The notes beneath the pieces are model-generated. The model did no database searches and was not told the DNA's origin. It saw only the letters and a list, made by a program, of their open reading frames with translations. Below are positions 8,863 through 17,747 of a stretch of 64,000 bases of DNA, piece after piece. The stretch is taken from assembly GCA_004017535.1 (NCBI GenBank), contig SAJS01000026.1:1-64000 (forward strand). Direction: 5' to 3'. This DNA is from Mesorhizobium sp. GTDB lineage: Bacteria; Pseudomonadota; Alphaproteobacteria; Rhizobiales; Rhizobiaceae. Every line of letters starts with the position of its first letter. Positions within the stretch are counted from its first letter, which is position 1. Position numbers and translations under genes: made by a program.

Positions 8863-9236
8863 CACCCGACCGCTGGATAGTGACCGTCGCCGTGATCGGC
8901 CTGGTCGCCTTCATCATCTGGTTCTTCTGGCTCAAGCGTTCGAAGGGCATCCGCGCCGCGGAAACGAGCGGCGGCTATCAGGAGGCGATGATCCTGGTCA
9001 AGGGCGGCTACACGCCCGACACGATTGTCGTCCGCAGCGGCCGCCCCGTCCGGCTGAATTTCCGCCGTGAGGAAACCGCCTCCTGCTCGGACAAGGTGAT
9101 CTTCCCCGATTTCCAGAGGAGCGCCGATCTGCCTACCGGTGAAACCGTCGCCGTCGAGCTGATGCCCAAGGAACCAGGCGAGTTCGGATTCGCATGCCCC
9201 ATGGGAATGTTCCGCGGCCGCCTGATCGTCGAATAG
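8859..9236 (+). CDS. Membrane-anchored cupredoxin-domain protein
   Basis: A 125-aa protein starting [21 protein letters not shown], a single N-terminal membrane anchor or uncleaved signal. The rest is a compact cupredoxin fold: [20 protein letters not shown], then a Cys ([11 protein letters not shown]), PDF, and the C-terminal [14 protein letters not shown] with the usual Cys-x-Met copper loop. It probably faces the periplasm and may accept or store copper from the ATPase, whose gene it overlaps by four bases. Confidence 0.85.
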   Translation: MTPDRWIVTVAVIGLVAFIIWFFWLKRSKGIRAAETSGGYQEAMILVKGGYTPDTIVVRSGRPVRLNFRREETASCSDKVIFPDFQRSADLPTGETVAVELMPKEPGEFGFACPMGMFRGRLIVE

Positions 9237-9245
9237 GAGACCAGC

Positions 9246-9503
9246 ATGTCAGTGCACGACCACTCGGACAACAACCAGCCGCAAGGCTCCTTTCTGACGT
9301 CCCGAGCAGGTCTCGTTCTGCTTGGTTTCCTCGCGATCGGCGGGTTCCTGCTCCTCACTGAGCACCGCGCCCATGTGCTTGGCGCGCTGTTCTATCTGCT
9401 GCCGCTCGGCTGCGTCTTCATGCACTTCTTCATGCATGGAGGACACGCCCATGAAGGACACGACGGCCACCGCAACCAGCCCGACGAAAGGAATCCGTCA
9501 TGA
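9246..9503 (+). CDS. DUF2933 small membrane protein
   Basis: An 85-aa protein with two hydrophobic segments (LVLLGFLAIGGFLLLTEHRAHV and ALFYLLPLGCVFMHFFMHGG) and a His-rich tail (HGGHAHEGHDGHRNQ). The LTEHRAHVLG and LPLGCVFMHFFMHG elements are typical of DUF2933 proteins, which recur beside copper ATPases and methyltransferase-like proteins in proteobacteria. The His-rich tail could bind metal. A ribosome-binding site (TAGGAGACCAGC) precedes the ATG, and the end overlaps the next gene by four bases. Confidence 0.8.
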   Translation: MSVHDHSDNNQPQGSFLTSRAGLVLLGFLAIGGFLLLTEHRAHVLGALFYLLPLGCVFMHFFMHGGHAHEGHDGHRNQPDERNPS

Positions 9504-10180
9504 GCACCGACATGCAGGCCTACGGCCTTTGGAGCCTGGTGATCGTCAACTCCGCCGTCTTCATCCTGTTCGCCTACAGCTTCTTCAAACCGGCGACGAC
9601 CCGTGACTGGCGCTCGTTCGGCGCGTTCAGCGCCTTCCTGGTCGCGCTGTTCGCGGAGATGTATGGCTTTCCGCTCACCATCTACTTGCTGTCCGGCTGG
9701 CTGCAGTCCCGCTATCCAGGGATCGACTGGTTCTCGCATGATGCCGGGCATCTCTTGGAAATGATCTTCGGCTGGCGGGTCAATCCGCATTTCGGCCCCT
9801 TCCATCTGCTGAGCTTCGTCTTCATCGGCGGTGGGTTCTGGCTGATCGCGGCCGCATGGAGCGTTCTCTACGACGCTCAGCTGCGCCGTTCTCTCGCCAC
9901 CAGCGGCCCGTACAGCTGCGTGCGCCACCCGCAATATGTCGGCTTCATCCTGGTGATGCTGGGTTTCCTCGTCCAGTGGCCGACGCTGCTGACGCTGGCG
10001 ATGTTCCCGGTGCTGGTCGTGATGTATGTGAGGCTGGCGCGGGCCGAGGAGCGCGAAGCGGTTGCCGAATTCGGCTATGCGTACCGCACTTACATGAAAA
10101 ACATCCCCGAATTCCTGCCGCGCCTGGATCGCATCCTCGCTCGATCGACCGGCCAATCCGGTGAAGGCAAGCCGTCATGA
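9500..10180 (+). CDS. Isoprenylcysteine/phospholipid methyltransferase-family membrane protein
   Basis: A 226-aa polytopic protein with about five membrane segments. The C-terminal third holds the SAM-binding signature of the ICMT/PEMT family: GPYSCVRHPQYVGFILVMLGF, then ARAEEREAVAEFGYAYRTYM with the Glu-Glu pair. Family members methylate membrane-bound substrates using SAM. The substrate here is unknown; bacterial copies often travel with DUF2933 and heavy-metal ATPase genes, as in this operon. The next gene encodes a SAM synthetase, which would supply its cofactor. Confidence 0.82.
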   Translation: MSTDMQAYGLWSLVIVNSAVFILFAYSFFKPATTRDWRSFGAFSAFLVALFAEMYGFPLTIYLLSGWLQSRYPGIDWFSHDAGHLLEMIFGWRVNPHFGPFHLLSFVFIGGGFWLIAAAWSVLYDAQLRRSLATSGPYSCVRHPQYVGFILVMLGFLVQWPTLLTLAMFPVLVVMYVRLARAEEREAVAEFGYAYRTYMKNIPEFLPRLDRILARSTGQSGEGKPS

Positions 10181-10207
10181 CCAACCGCTCAAATCGGACG
10201 CGCCACA

Positions 10208-11422
10208 ATGTCACCCGCTGAGACCGCTTCGCCACAACGGCTGGTGCTGACTGCGTATGATGTCCCCGATGACCCGGTCGAAGTCGTCGAGCGGAAGGGA
10301 CTGGGGCACCCCGACACGATCTGCGATGCCCTTGCTGAAACATTCTCGCGTAATCTGTCCCTGGAGTATTTCCGGCGCTTTGACAGTGTCCTTCACCATA
10401 ACGTGGACAAGGCGCTTCTGCTGGGCGGCCGATCGGCGCCCACTTTCGGAGGCGGCTCTCTCACCAGTCCGATAGAGATCTATTTGGCGGGTAGGGCCAC
10501 AGGTGAAATGGGCGGGGAGAATATCCCGGTCGAAGAGATAGCGGTCGAGGGGTCCCGGTCTTGGCTGAAATCCAACCTGCACGCGCTCGATGCGGAGCGT
10601 GACGTCCGGTTTCACGTGCTCACCCGACCCGGTTCGCAGGACCTGCTGCAGGTGTTTTCGCGTAGGTCCGAAGTTCCCCTGGCCAATGATACTTCGATTG
10701 GCGTTGGCTATGCGCCGATGAGCGCCCTTGAAACCCTGGTGCTCGACGTAGAACGGCGGATAAACGGCAGAGACCGACTGGGCACTCATCCCGCATGGGG
10801 CGAGGATGTAAAGGTGATGGGTGTTCGACAAGGCAGGTCGGTTCGCCTGACCGTCGCTTGCGCCATGATCGGGCGTTATCTCGCTCACAGCGACGATTAT
10901 CTTGCCGAGAAATCTGAGCTTCGGACATTCGTGACAGGACTTGCCCGACAGCATGGATTCACGGGGTCCGACGTGGACATCAATGCCGCCGATGGAGCGT
11001 CCCCGGGTGCGCTTTATCTCACCGTCACAGGGACATCGGCCGAGGCTGGCGATGACGGCCAGGTAGGCCGCGGCAACAGGGTCAACGGCTTGATCACTCC
11101 CTGTCGGCCAATGAGCCTTGAAGCAGCCGCGGGCAAGAACCCGGTGTCGCATGTCGGGAAAATCTACAATATCGCGGCGCGTGAAATCGCCGAGGCGATC
11201 TGCGCCGCCCTGTCCGACGTCGCGGCTGCGGAGTGCATGCTGGTGAGCCGGATCGGCGATCCGGTAACTCGCCCCGCCCTCGTGCAGCTGAAAGTCGCGA
11301 CACGAGACGGGCTGCCGATCGCAAAGATCAGGCAATCCGTGGAGGCAATCACAGCAGATCGCTTGAGCCGGATTCCGAAGCTCATCGAAGATTTCGTCGC
11401 CGGCAGGACAGCCACGTTTTGA
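10208..11422 (+). CDS. Archaeal-type S-adenosylmethionine synthetase
   Basis: A 404-aa protein of the archaeal-type methionine adenosyltransferase family (PF01941), unlike the usual bacterial MetK. Visible signatures: [17 protein letters not shown] near residue 30, [29 protein letters not shown], a nucleotide-binding region DINAADG, and [20 protein letters not shown] followed by [16 protein letters not shown]. The enzyme makes SAM from ATP and methionine. Placement between a methyltransferase-like gene and an ABC exporter, 27 bases after the former, suggests a dedicated SAM supply within this operon. A housekeeping metK should exist elsewhere. Confidence 0.88.
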   Translation: MSPAETASPQRLVLTAYDVPDDPVEVVERKGLGHPDTICDALAETFSRNLSLEYFRRFDSVLHHNVDKALLLGGRSAPTFGGGSLTSPIEIYLAGRATGEMGGENIPVEEIAVEGSRSWLKSNLHALDAERDVRFHVLTRPGSQDLLQVFSRRSEVPLANDTSIGVGYAPMSALETLVLDVERRINGRDRLGTHPAWGEDVKVMGVRQGRSVRLTVACAMIGRYLAHSDDYLAEKSELRTFVTGLARQHGFTGSDVDINAADGASPGALYLTVTGTSAEAGDDGQVGRGNRVNGLITPCRPMSLEAAAGKNPVSHVGKIYNIAAREIAEAICAALSDVAAAECMLVSRIGDPVTRPALVQLKVATRDGLPIAKIRQSVEAITADRLSRIPKLIEDFVAGRTATF

Positions 11423-11450
11423 GGACGCGGCAGAGGCAGGTTGGTATCTC

Positions 11451-12158
11451 ATGACTGAAAAAGTGTTTGCCGCGCATGATCTGACCAAGACCTATGTCTC
11501 GGGCGAGACGCAAGTGCACGCCTTGCGCGGCGTGAACCTGGAGATTTCGGCAGGGGAAGTGGTCGTCCTGCTCGGTCCGTCGGGCAGCGGGAAATCGACA
11601 TTGCTCAACATCATGGGCGGGCTCGATCGCGCGAGCAGCGGCGAGCTGTTCTTCAAGGACCTGCGGCTGACCGGCCTCGATGACCGGGAGCTGACATCCT
11701 ATCGCCGCCGCCACGTCGGTTTCGTGTTCCAGTTCTACAATCTGATCCCCAGCCTGACAGCCTATGAGAACGTCGCGCTGGTCACGGAGATTGCCGACGA
11801 TCCGATGCTCCCCGAGGAAGCTCTCGCCCTCGTTGGGCTGGAGCCGCGCATGCATCATTTCCCGGCGCAGCTGTCCGGCGGCGAGCAGCAGCGCGTCGCC
11901 ATCGCCCGCGCGATCGCGAAGCGTCCGGAGGTGCTGCTGTGCGACGAGCCGACAGGCGCGCTCGACTCCAGAACAGGCGTTCGGGTGATCGATGCGCTGA
12001 TGAAGGTCAATGCCGAGCTCGGGACGACCACCGTCATCATCACCCACAACGCCATCATCCAGGAGGTCGCGCACCGGGTTCTGTTCTTCAGCGACGGGCA
12101 GATATCGAAAGCGGTCACCAACGAGGCGCGGCGCGCTGTCGCCGAGCTGCAGTGGTAA
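11451..12158 (+). CDS. ABC transporter ATP-binding protein (MacB/LolD type)
   Basis: A 235-aa ATPase with Walker [11 protein letters not shown]-loop [18 protein letters not shown], signature [15 protein letters not shown], Walker [13 protein letters not shown] and switch His IITHN. The [10 protein letters not shown] and SLTAYENV elements are typical of the LolD/MacB subfamily, which drives mechanotransmission exporters and not import. It is followed four bases later by its FtsX-type permease. A weak ribosome-binding site (AGGCAGGTTGG) precedes the ATG. Confidence 0.92.
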   Translation: MTEKVFAAHDLTKTYVSGETQVHALRGVNLEISAGEVVVLLGPSGSGKSTLLNIMGGLDRASSGELFFKDLRLTGLDDRELTSYRRRHVGFVFQFYNLIPSLTAYENVALVTEIADDPMLPEEALALVGLEPRMHHFPAQLSGGEQQRVAIARAIAKRPEVLLCDEPTGALDSRTGVRVIDALMKVNAELGTTTVIITHNAIIQEVAHRVLFFSDGQISKAVTNEARRAVAELQW

Positions 12159-12161
12159 GAC

Positions 12162-14525
12162 ATGCGCGCCCTGGACATAAAGCTGTTTCGCGATCTCGTC
12201 CGCCTTTGGGCGCAGGCATTGGCAATCGCGCTAGTGGTCGGCGGCGGCGTGGCAACGGTTCTGCTGGCCGTCGGCTCCTACCGTTCTCTCGATGAGACGA
12301 GGACGGCCTACTACGAGCGCTACCGCTTCGCCGATGTCTTCGCCACGGTGCGACGGGCGCCGAAAGCTCTCCTCGGCCCGATCGCCGAGATCCCAGGTGT
12401 GGCGACCGTGGATGCACGCATCGCGCAGTTCGCGCTGCTCGAAACACCGGGTCTGACGGCTCCGGCCACCGGCGTGGTCATCTCGCTGCCCGAGGTCGGT
12501 GAGCCGAAGCTCAATCGCCTCCATATGCGTGCGGGCCGCACGCCCGATCCGAGCCGGGACGACGAGGTCGTCGTCAACGAGACCTTCGCCGAAGCGCATC
12601 GGTTCACCCTGGGCTCGAGCTTCGCGGCGACACTCAACGGTCGCAGGCGCGATCTGACGATCGTCGGCATCGCGCTTTCTCCCGAATACATCTATGCCGT
12701 CGGCCCCGGCGACATCATGCCCGATGGCCACCGCTTCGGCGTCATCTGGATGTCCGAAAGGGCTCTGGCCAGTGCCTATGATCTCGAAGACGCTTTTTCG
12801 TCGGTGTCGCTGAAGCTGCTCCCGGGAACGTCGGAGCGCGAGGTGATGATGCGTCTCGACGGCCTGCTCGATCGCTATGGCGGGCACGCTGCCTACGGGC
12901 GCAAGGACCAGACGTCGCATGCCTGGCTCGACCACGAGCTCGACATGCTCAACAACATGGGCCGCACGCTGCCGCCGATCTTCCTGCTGGTTTCGGCGTT
13001 CCTGGTCAACCTTACCCTCAGCCGGCTCGTTTCGCTCGAACGCGAGCAGATCGGACTCCTGAAAGCGCTCGGCTACCGCAATGCCGGCATCGTCCTGCAC
13101 TACCTGAAATTTGTAGGCGTCATCACGGCGGTCGGCATCGTCATCGGCAGCCTGACCGGCACCTGGCTCGGCAGCTATGTGACCGGGGTGTTCGCCGACT
13201 TTTTCCGCTTCCCGTTTCTGCTGTTCACCAAGAGCCCTGATCTCTACGTCGCGGCGGCGGGGCTGAGCGTGTTTGCCGCGGCAATCGGCGCGCTGCGAGG
13301 CTTGCGCGAAGTCGTCGATCTGGCGCCCGCGGTTGCCATGCAGCCGCCGGCTCCGCCGGTTTTCCGCCGAACGTTGCCGTTGAGCCTCAGCGCGGCCGGC
13401 CTTGTCTCGCAGCCGATGAGAATGATGCTGCGCAACATCGCGCATCATCCAGTTCGATCCTTTCTCACCGCATTCGGCATGTCGCTGGCGACGGCGATCC
13501 TGATCGTGTCGCTCTTCACGAAGGGCACGATGGAGCAGCTCGTCGACGTAACCTACTTCCTTGCGGATCGACAGGACGCGACTGTCAGCTTTTTCGACAA
13601 ACGCCCTCGGGAAGTGGCCTTCCAGGTTGCGAGGCTTCCCGGAGTTCTGAATGCGGAACCCTATCGAGAAGTCCAGGTCCGCATCCGGAATGGCCATGTC
13701 GAGCGCCGCGTCATGATCCGCGCCCCGCCGCGCGAGGCGGAGCTCAACCGCATCATCGATGCGGACCTGCGACCGGTGGTCCTGCCGGAATCGGGCCTCG
13801 CGATCTCGGACATGCTGGCCAAGATACTCAAGGTGCGGGTCGGCGACACCGTCGAGGTCGATCTGCTCGACAGCGAGCGCCGGACGGTCTCGCTTCCGGT
13901 GGCGGCGCTGGTCGAGGACTATCTCGGCATGCGCGGGATGATGGATGAGGAAGCGCTCGCCAAGCTGCTGCGTGAATCGCGGATGGCGAACGGGGTGAGC
14001 GTCAGCCTGGACAAGAACAGACAGGACGAGTTCTACGCGGCGGTCAAGGCCATGCCGGTGGCGAGCAGCCTGGCTCTGCAGACGGCGTCCCTGGCCACTT
14101 TCCGCGACGCCGTGGCACTTCTGGTCACTACGATGTCCAGCATCTACACGGGCCTCGCGGCTGTGATCGCGTTCGGCGTGGTTTACAACAACGCGCGTGT
14201 CTCCCTGTCCGAGCGGGCCAGGGAACTGGCAAGCCTGCGGGTGCTTGGCTTCACCCGCGGCGAAGTGCTCGGCATCCTTCTCTTTGAACTCGCGCTGTTG
14301 ACCCTGATCGCGCAGCCGCCGGGCTGGGCCCTCGGCTATGGTCTTGCCTGGATCATGAAGACGAACCTGGCCGGCGAGCTGATGCGGGTACGCCTGGTTG
14401 TCGAGCCTGCCACTTATGTCTTCGCCAGCGCGATCGTCATTACGGCGGCTGTGCTCTCCGCCCTGATCGTCCGCAGGCGAGTTAATCAACTCGACCTCGT
14501 TGCTGTTCTCAAGACGCGGGATTGA
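12162..14525 (+). CDS. FtsX-family ABC permease
   Basis: A 787-aa inner-membrane protein with two FtsX-type halves: a first membrane segment (LWAQALAIALVVGGGVATVLL), a periplasmic domain, three segments around residues 265-385 (FLLVSAFLVNLTLSRLV, ERE-QIGLLKALGYRN), then a second unit with SFLTAFGMSLATAILIVSLF, another periplasmic domain and the C-terminal three-helix set with SERARELASLRVLGFTRGEV. The arrangement resembles DevC/YknZ-like permeases duplicated in one chain. It should work with the ATPase before it and the adaptor after it, overlapping the latter by four bases. Confidence 0.9.
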   Translation: MRALDIKLFRDLVRLWAQALAIALVVGGGVATVLLAVGSYRSLDETRTAYYERYRFADVFATVRRAPKALLGPIAEIPGVATVDARIAQFALLETPGLTAPATGVVISLPEVGEPKLNRLHMRAGRTPDPSRDDEVVVNETFAEAHRFTLGSSFAATLNGRRRDLTIVGIALSPEYIYAVGPGDIMPDGHRFGVIWMSERALASAYDLEDAFSSVSLKLLPGTSEREVMMRLDGLLDRYGGHAAYGRKDQTSHAWLDHELDMLNNMGRTLPPIFLLVSAFLVNLTLSRLVSLEREQIGLLKALGYRNAGIVLHYLKFVGVITAVGIVIGSLTGTWLGSYVTGVFADFFRFPFLLFTKSPDLYVAAAGLSVFAAAIGALRGLREVVDLAPAVAMQPPAPPVFRRTLPLSLSAAGLVSQPMRMMLRNIAHHPVRSFLTAFGMSLATAILIVSLFTKGTMEQLVDVTYFLADRQDATVSFFDKRPREVAFQVARLPGVLNAEPYREVQVRIRNGHVERRVMIRAPPREAELNRIIDADLRPVVLPESGLAISDMLAKILKVRVGDTVEVDLLDSERRTVSLPVAALVEDYLGMRGMMDEEALAKLLRESRMANGVSVSLDKNRQDEFYAAVKAMPVASSLALQTASLATFRDAVALLVTTMSSIYTGLAAVIAFGVVYNNARVSLSERARELASLRVLGFTRGEVLGILLFELALLTLIAQPPGWALGYGLAWIMKTNLAGELMRVRLVVEPATYVFASAIVITAAVLSALIVRRRVNQLDLVAVLKTRD

Positions 14526-15760
14526 AGACCATGCGCACCAGATCGATGACCAACTGGATGAGGAGAATCGGCGGCATCGCGGCCTTCGGCCTGATGACCG
14601 CGACGGCGGTCTGGTTCGCATGGCCGCAGCCGATCCCGGTCGACCTGGCGACGGTAGCCAAGGGTCCGATGGAGGTGACCGTCGATGACGAGGCCACGAC
14701 CGAGGTGCGGCACGTCTACACGGTATCCGCGCCGATCGCCGGCAAGGTGCTCAGAATTTCGCCGCCGCACCATGTCGGAGACGAGGTAGCCAAGGACGAG
14801 ACGGTGGTGGCGGTCATGCAGCCGACCATCCCCGGTCTCCACGATGTTCGCACGCACGAAGAACTGTTGGCGGCGCTTGGCGCTGCAGAAGCGGCCGTGA
14901 CGTTCGCGGAAGCGGAGGTGAAACGTCTCGAGGCGGCGCTTGCATTTTCGCGCACCGAACTCGATCGCGCTGAAAGGCTGGCCAAGTCCGGAGCGATTTC
15001 GCAGAACGCCCTCGACAAGGCGAGGTTCGAAGTCGACACCAACGAGGCAGCCTTGGCGAGCGCGAAGGCGCAGGTCGAAGTCCGGCGCAATGAACAGGCG
15101 ATGATCCGGGCGCGGCTCGGCCAGCCTGTCGGAGATGTCACACAATCGGATCCGGCCTGCTGCGTACAACTTCGTGCGCCGGTGAGCGGCCGCATCCTGA
15201 AGATCGTTCAGGAGAGCGAGGGCATGGTCCAGCCGGGCACACCGCTTGTCGAGATCGGCGACCCGCGCGACCTGCAGGTGGCGGCGGACCTGCTCTCCAC
15301 CGACGCGGTGCAGATCAGGCCCGGTGCCGCCGTTCGCATCGACGGCTGGGGAGGGGCCGCGCTTGAGGGCAAGGTGACACGGATCGACCCGGCCGGGTTT
15401 CTCAAGGTCTCGGCGCTTGGGATCGAGGAGCAGCGTGTCCACACGGAAATCGAAATCCTCGACCCCGCCGAGATGTGGTCGCAGCTTGGGCACGACTATC
15501 GCGTGATCGTGCACGTGACGAGTTGGCGGGACGACAATGTCCTTAGCGTCCCGGTGGCGGCGCTGTTCCGGCAGGGCGATGACTGGGCCGTGTATCTCGC
15601 CGAGGCCGGACGGGCGCGCACGGCCATAATCAAGATCGGCCACCGGGACAGCAGGATGGCCGAGGTCGAGTCCGGCCTGTCGGAAGGCGATCGGGTCGTG
15701 CTGCACCCGAGCGACCGGGTGGCCGACGGCGTGGCCGTGCGCGAGCGGAGCGTCCGATAG
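14522..15760 (+). CDS. Periplasmic adaptor (HlyD/MacA-type membrane fusion protein)
   Basis: A 412-aa membrane fusion protein. It has an N-terminal anchor (GGIAAFGLMTATAVWFAW), a barrel and lipoyl-like first half (HVYTVSAPIAGKVLRISPPHHVGDEV), a coiled-coil hairpin rich in Ala, Glu and Lys (about residues 110-190), the second lipoyl half (LRAPVSGRILKIVQESEGMVQPGTPLVEI) and a beta-barrel part ending in EGDRVVLHPSDRVADGV. It completes an ABC export system with the two preceding genes. The exported compound is unknown; the copper operon context suggests metal or envelope stress. Confidence 0.9.
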   Translation: MKTMRTRSMTNWMRRIGGIAAFGLMTATAVWFAWPQPIPVDLATVAKGPMEVTVDDEATTEVRHVYTVSAPIAGKVLRISPPHHVGDEVAKDETVVAVMQPTIPGLHDVRTHEELLAALGAAEAAVTFAEAEVKRLEAALAFSRTELDRAERLAKSGAISQNALDKARFEVDTNEAALASAKAQVEVRRNEQAMIRARLGQPVGDVTQSDPACCVQLRAPVSGRILKIVQESEGMVQPGTPLVEIGDPRDLQVAADLLSTDAVQIRPGAAVRIDGWGGAALEGKVTRIDPAGFLKVSALGIEEQRVHTEIEILDPAEMWSQLGHDYRVIVHVTSWRDDNVLSVPVAALFRQGDDWAVYLAEAGRARTAIIKIGHRDSRMAEVESGLSEGDRVVLHPSDRVADGVAVRERSVR

Positions 15761-16300
15761 GCTCGGTTGGCCCGTAAGCTGCCCTGGGCTCTCATTCGCC
15801 GAGGCTTCGGAGGGCATCCTGCTTCGCTGGGAAGGTAGACTTTGTCCTGCGAAGCTCGGAGAGCGAAGCAGGATGGCGGAGAGGGAGGGATTCGGTTTCA
15901 CGCCTATCCTGCTGAAAATGCTAATCTTTTCGCGCTTTTTGTTACGCAGTTTGTTACACTGCTACAACTGCGATTTACAATCGCTCTTTTGAGCTCGCCT
16001 GCCCAATCCATCTTATCTGTCGAAACCGACGCAATGGCGCGGCGGTGGATTGGGTCACTCTGTCATAGTATCCGCGCTTCATTAAGTTGACGATGCCGTT
16101 TAGACTCGGAGCTGATCCTTTCCGGTCGATCACCAGGATTTGGCGCGCGACCCGGCACCGGCGGTTCGTCTTTGTACGTTTGTGTCATCCAGGCCGGATC
16201 AACTCGGCCATCAGGCTTCTCACGACTTATGCATGCGTTTCCCACTTTTATTAGCATTCGGTGCGAACCCGCACCCTGCACCAAACCTGCGACGCCTAAG
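15761..16300. other. Intergenic region, no gene seen
   Basis: No convincing coding frame on either strand. GC drops in 15915-15990 (for example CTTTTTGTTACGCAGTTTGTTACACTG), which contains a short direct repeat of GTTACNC. It separates the copper operon from the convergent broken effector-like gene. Confidence 0.5.
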
Positions 16301-16813
16301 CTATCGTCCTCGACTTGAGCGTTCCCTGCTTCTCGTGGAAGACGCTAAATTCGCTCGTGCGTTATTGCCGGCCAGCAAAGGCTGCGGGTCGGCGGTGAGG
16401 GTGTCGAGGAGCGGCGGCCGTTCCCTTTCACTCAATAGTGCCGCCGGCGCCTGGATGGTTTCCACGACGCCGCCCCCGCAATCGTAGCCGTTGTGATGAT
16501 CATCGTGCATGCGCTGAGCTGTTGGGGACATGCTGATGGCGGTGCCGGAAGCACCGGAGACATGTGATATCTCGGCAGCGGGCAGAGCGGCTTCTCTGTC
16601 GCTGCACAGGAAAGCGTAGAGTTCCTTCACGCAAATGCGGGCGTCCTTCTTGTCTTTTTGAAAGGGCGGGACGAGGGGCAACCTGATATCGGCCTTTTGG
16701 TAGAACGGACTGCGCTCTTCGTACAGCTGGTCAACCTTCTGCTCGATGTCGGCGCCTTGCAGCAGCGGCCGGCTGGTGTCCCTCTCGAGGCGCCTGCGGA
16801 GCTCTTTCAGCTC
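16301..16813 (-). pseudogene. C-terminal piece of the broken shikimate-kinase-like gene
   Basis: This frame continues the shikimate-kinase-like domain after a one-base shift at the CCC run (16814-16816). It begins LKELRRRLERDTSRPLLQGAD, containing the RPLL lid motif expected right after the SIWLD strand of the upstream frame, and continues EQKVDQLYEERSPFYQKADI, again typical of shikimate kinase. It then runs on about 100 residues beyond the usual end of the enzyme without a recognisable domain. Removing one C would restore a single frame, so this is not a gene of its own. Confidence 0.75.
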
Positions 16814-17747
16814 GGGTGTCGAGCCAGATCGACCTCGCCTTATTAAGAATCAGGGCTTGATTGGACTCCTTGCCAAAGCAGCCGCCGCCGGTTGCGATGA
16901 CGATGGGGCCTCTCTCCAGCTGCTTGGCGAGCTCTTTGGTCTCCAGGTCCCTGAAGTGCGCCTCGCCACGGCCAGGGTCGGCGAACATCTCCATCAGATT
17001 GCCGTGATCGGCGACGATATGCTTATCGATGTCGACAAACTCCACCCCCAACTCCTTGGCAAGCTGGGCGCCGATGGTCGACTTGCCGCTCGCCGGCATG
17101 CCGACGAGCACGACCGGCCGCGTACCGAGGGCCGCGAGGATCTCGCCGGCTTGCGGCGAGCGAGCGACCGCAATCTGTTGTCTTGCGACGATGGGCGACC
17201 TGGAGGTCCCTGCCGCCCTCGACCTGCTTTCTCCTGACGAGTCCCAGTGTAATATCTCCCAGGCACCACGGGGAATGGGGACTAGCTGTGAGCTCTGCGC
17301 GCGGTGCGCGAGCTCGGCCCGATAACTGGCCGGCGTAGGGAACTCGACCTCGAAGCGATAGTTCTGCGCGGTTCTGAACGCCGTGTGAACGCCGCGTAAC
17401 CGCGGCCTGTCCATCCTGATGACCCAGTTGGTGGTCTCGACCTCGCTGCAGTCCCGCTCCTCGAAGGCCAGTGCCGCCTTCCTGAAGGCGCGCGTAAAAG
17501 CCTCGTCCGGGATCTCGAAGACATGGCGCACGGCATTGGTGACCAGTTGGGCCTCCGGCGCCGTGCTCACGCTCTGGCCGGTCAACTCGTCGGCTATCCA
17601 GACCTGCCCGCCCGACCGTTGGTCAAGATGCGGCACCTTCACCTCGATGCCGTCCTGCCGCAAAAGCTCGGCAACCGCATGCACAATTTTTGGTAATCGC
17701 GCTTTCTTGCGCTTCGGCGGGGGCGGCTTCGAGCCTGGCCCGCTCAA
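16731..17747 (-). pseudogene. Middle piece of the broken gene: shikimate-kinase-like domain
   Basis: The open frame is 338 aa, but its first residues overlap the upstream piece in another frame and its last 25 are out of frame. The real content is about residues 15-315. The C-terminal half has the shikimate kinase signatures: Walker A VGMPASGKSTIG, DIDKHI (acidic shikimate-binding site), GRGEAHFRDLE and VIATGGGCF. The N-terminal half is unassigned (ARLPKIVHAVAELLRQDGIEVKV). Upstream, a single extra A in the A5 run at 17687-17691 separates it from the larger piece; downstream a single extra C at 16814-16816 cuts the lid. Intact enzymes of the aroK type are only about 175 aa, so this domain was part of a larger protein. 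Confidence 0.75.

Noticed and set aside
12231-14621. 796-aa open frame on the minus strand
   Set aside because: Exact shadow of the FtsX-type permease; composition is Arg/His/Asp-rich as expected for antisense of GC-rich coding DNA.
14486-15901. 471-aa minus-strand open frame
   Set aside because: Shadow of the HlyD-type adaptor gene, no recognisable domain.
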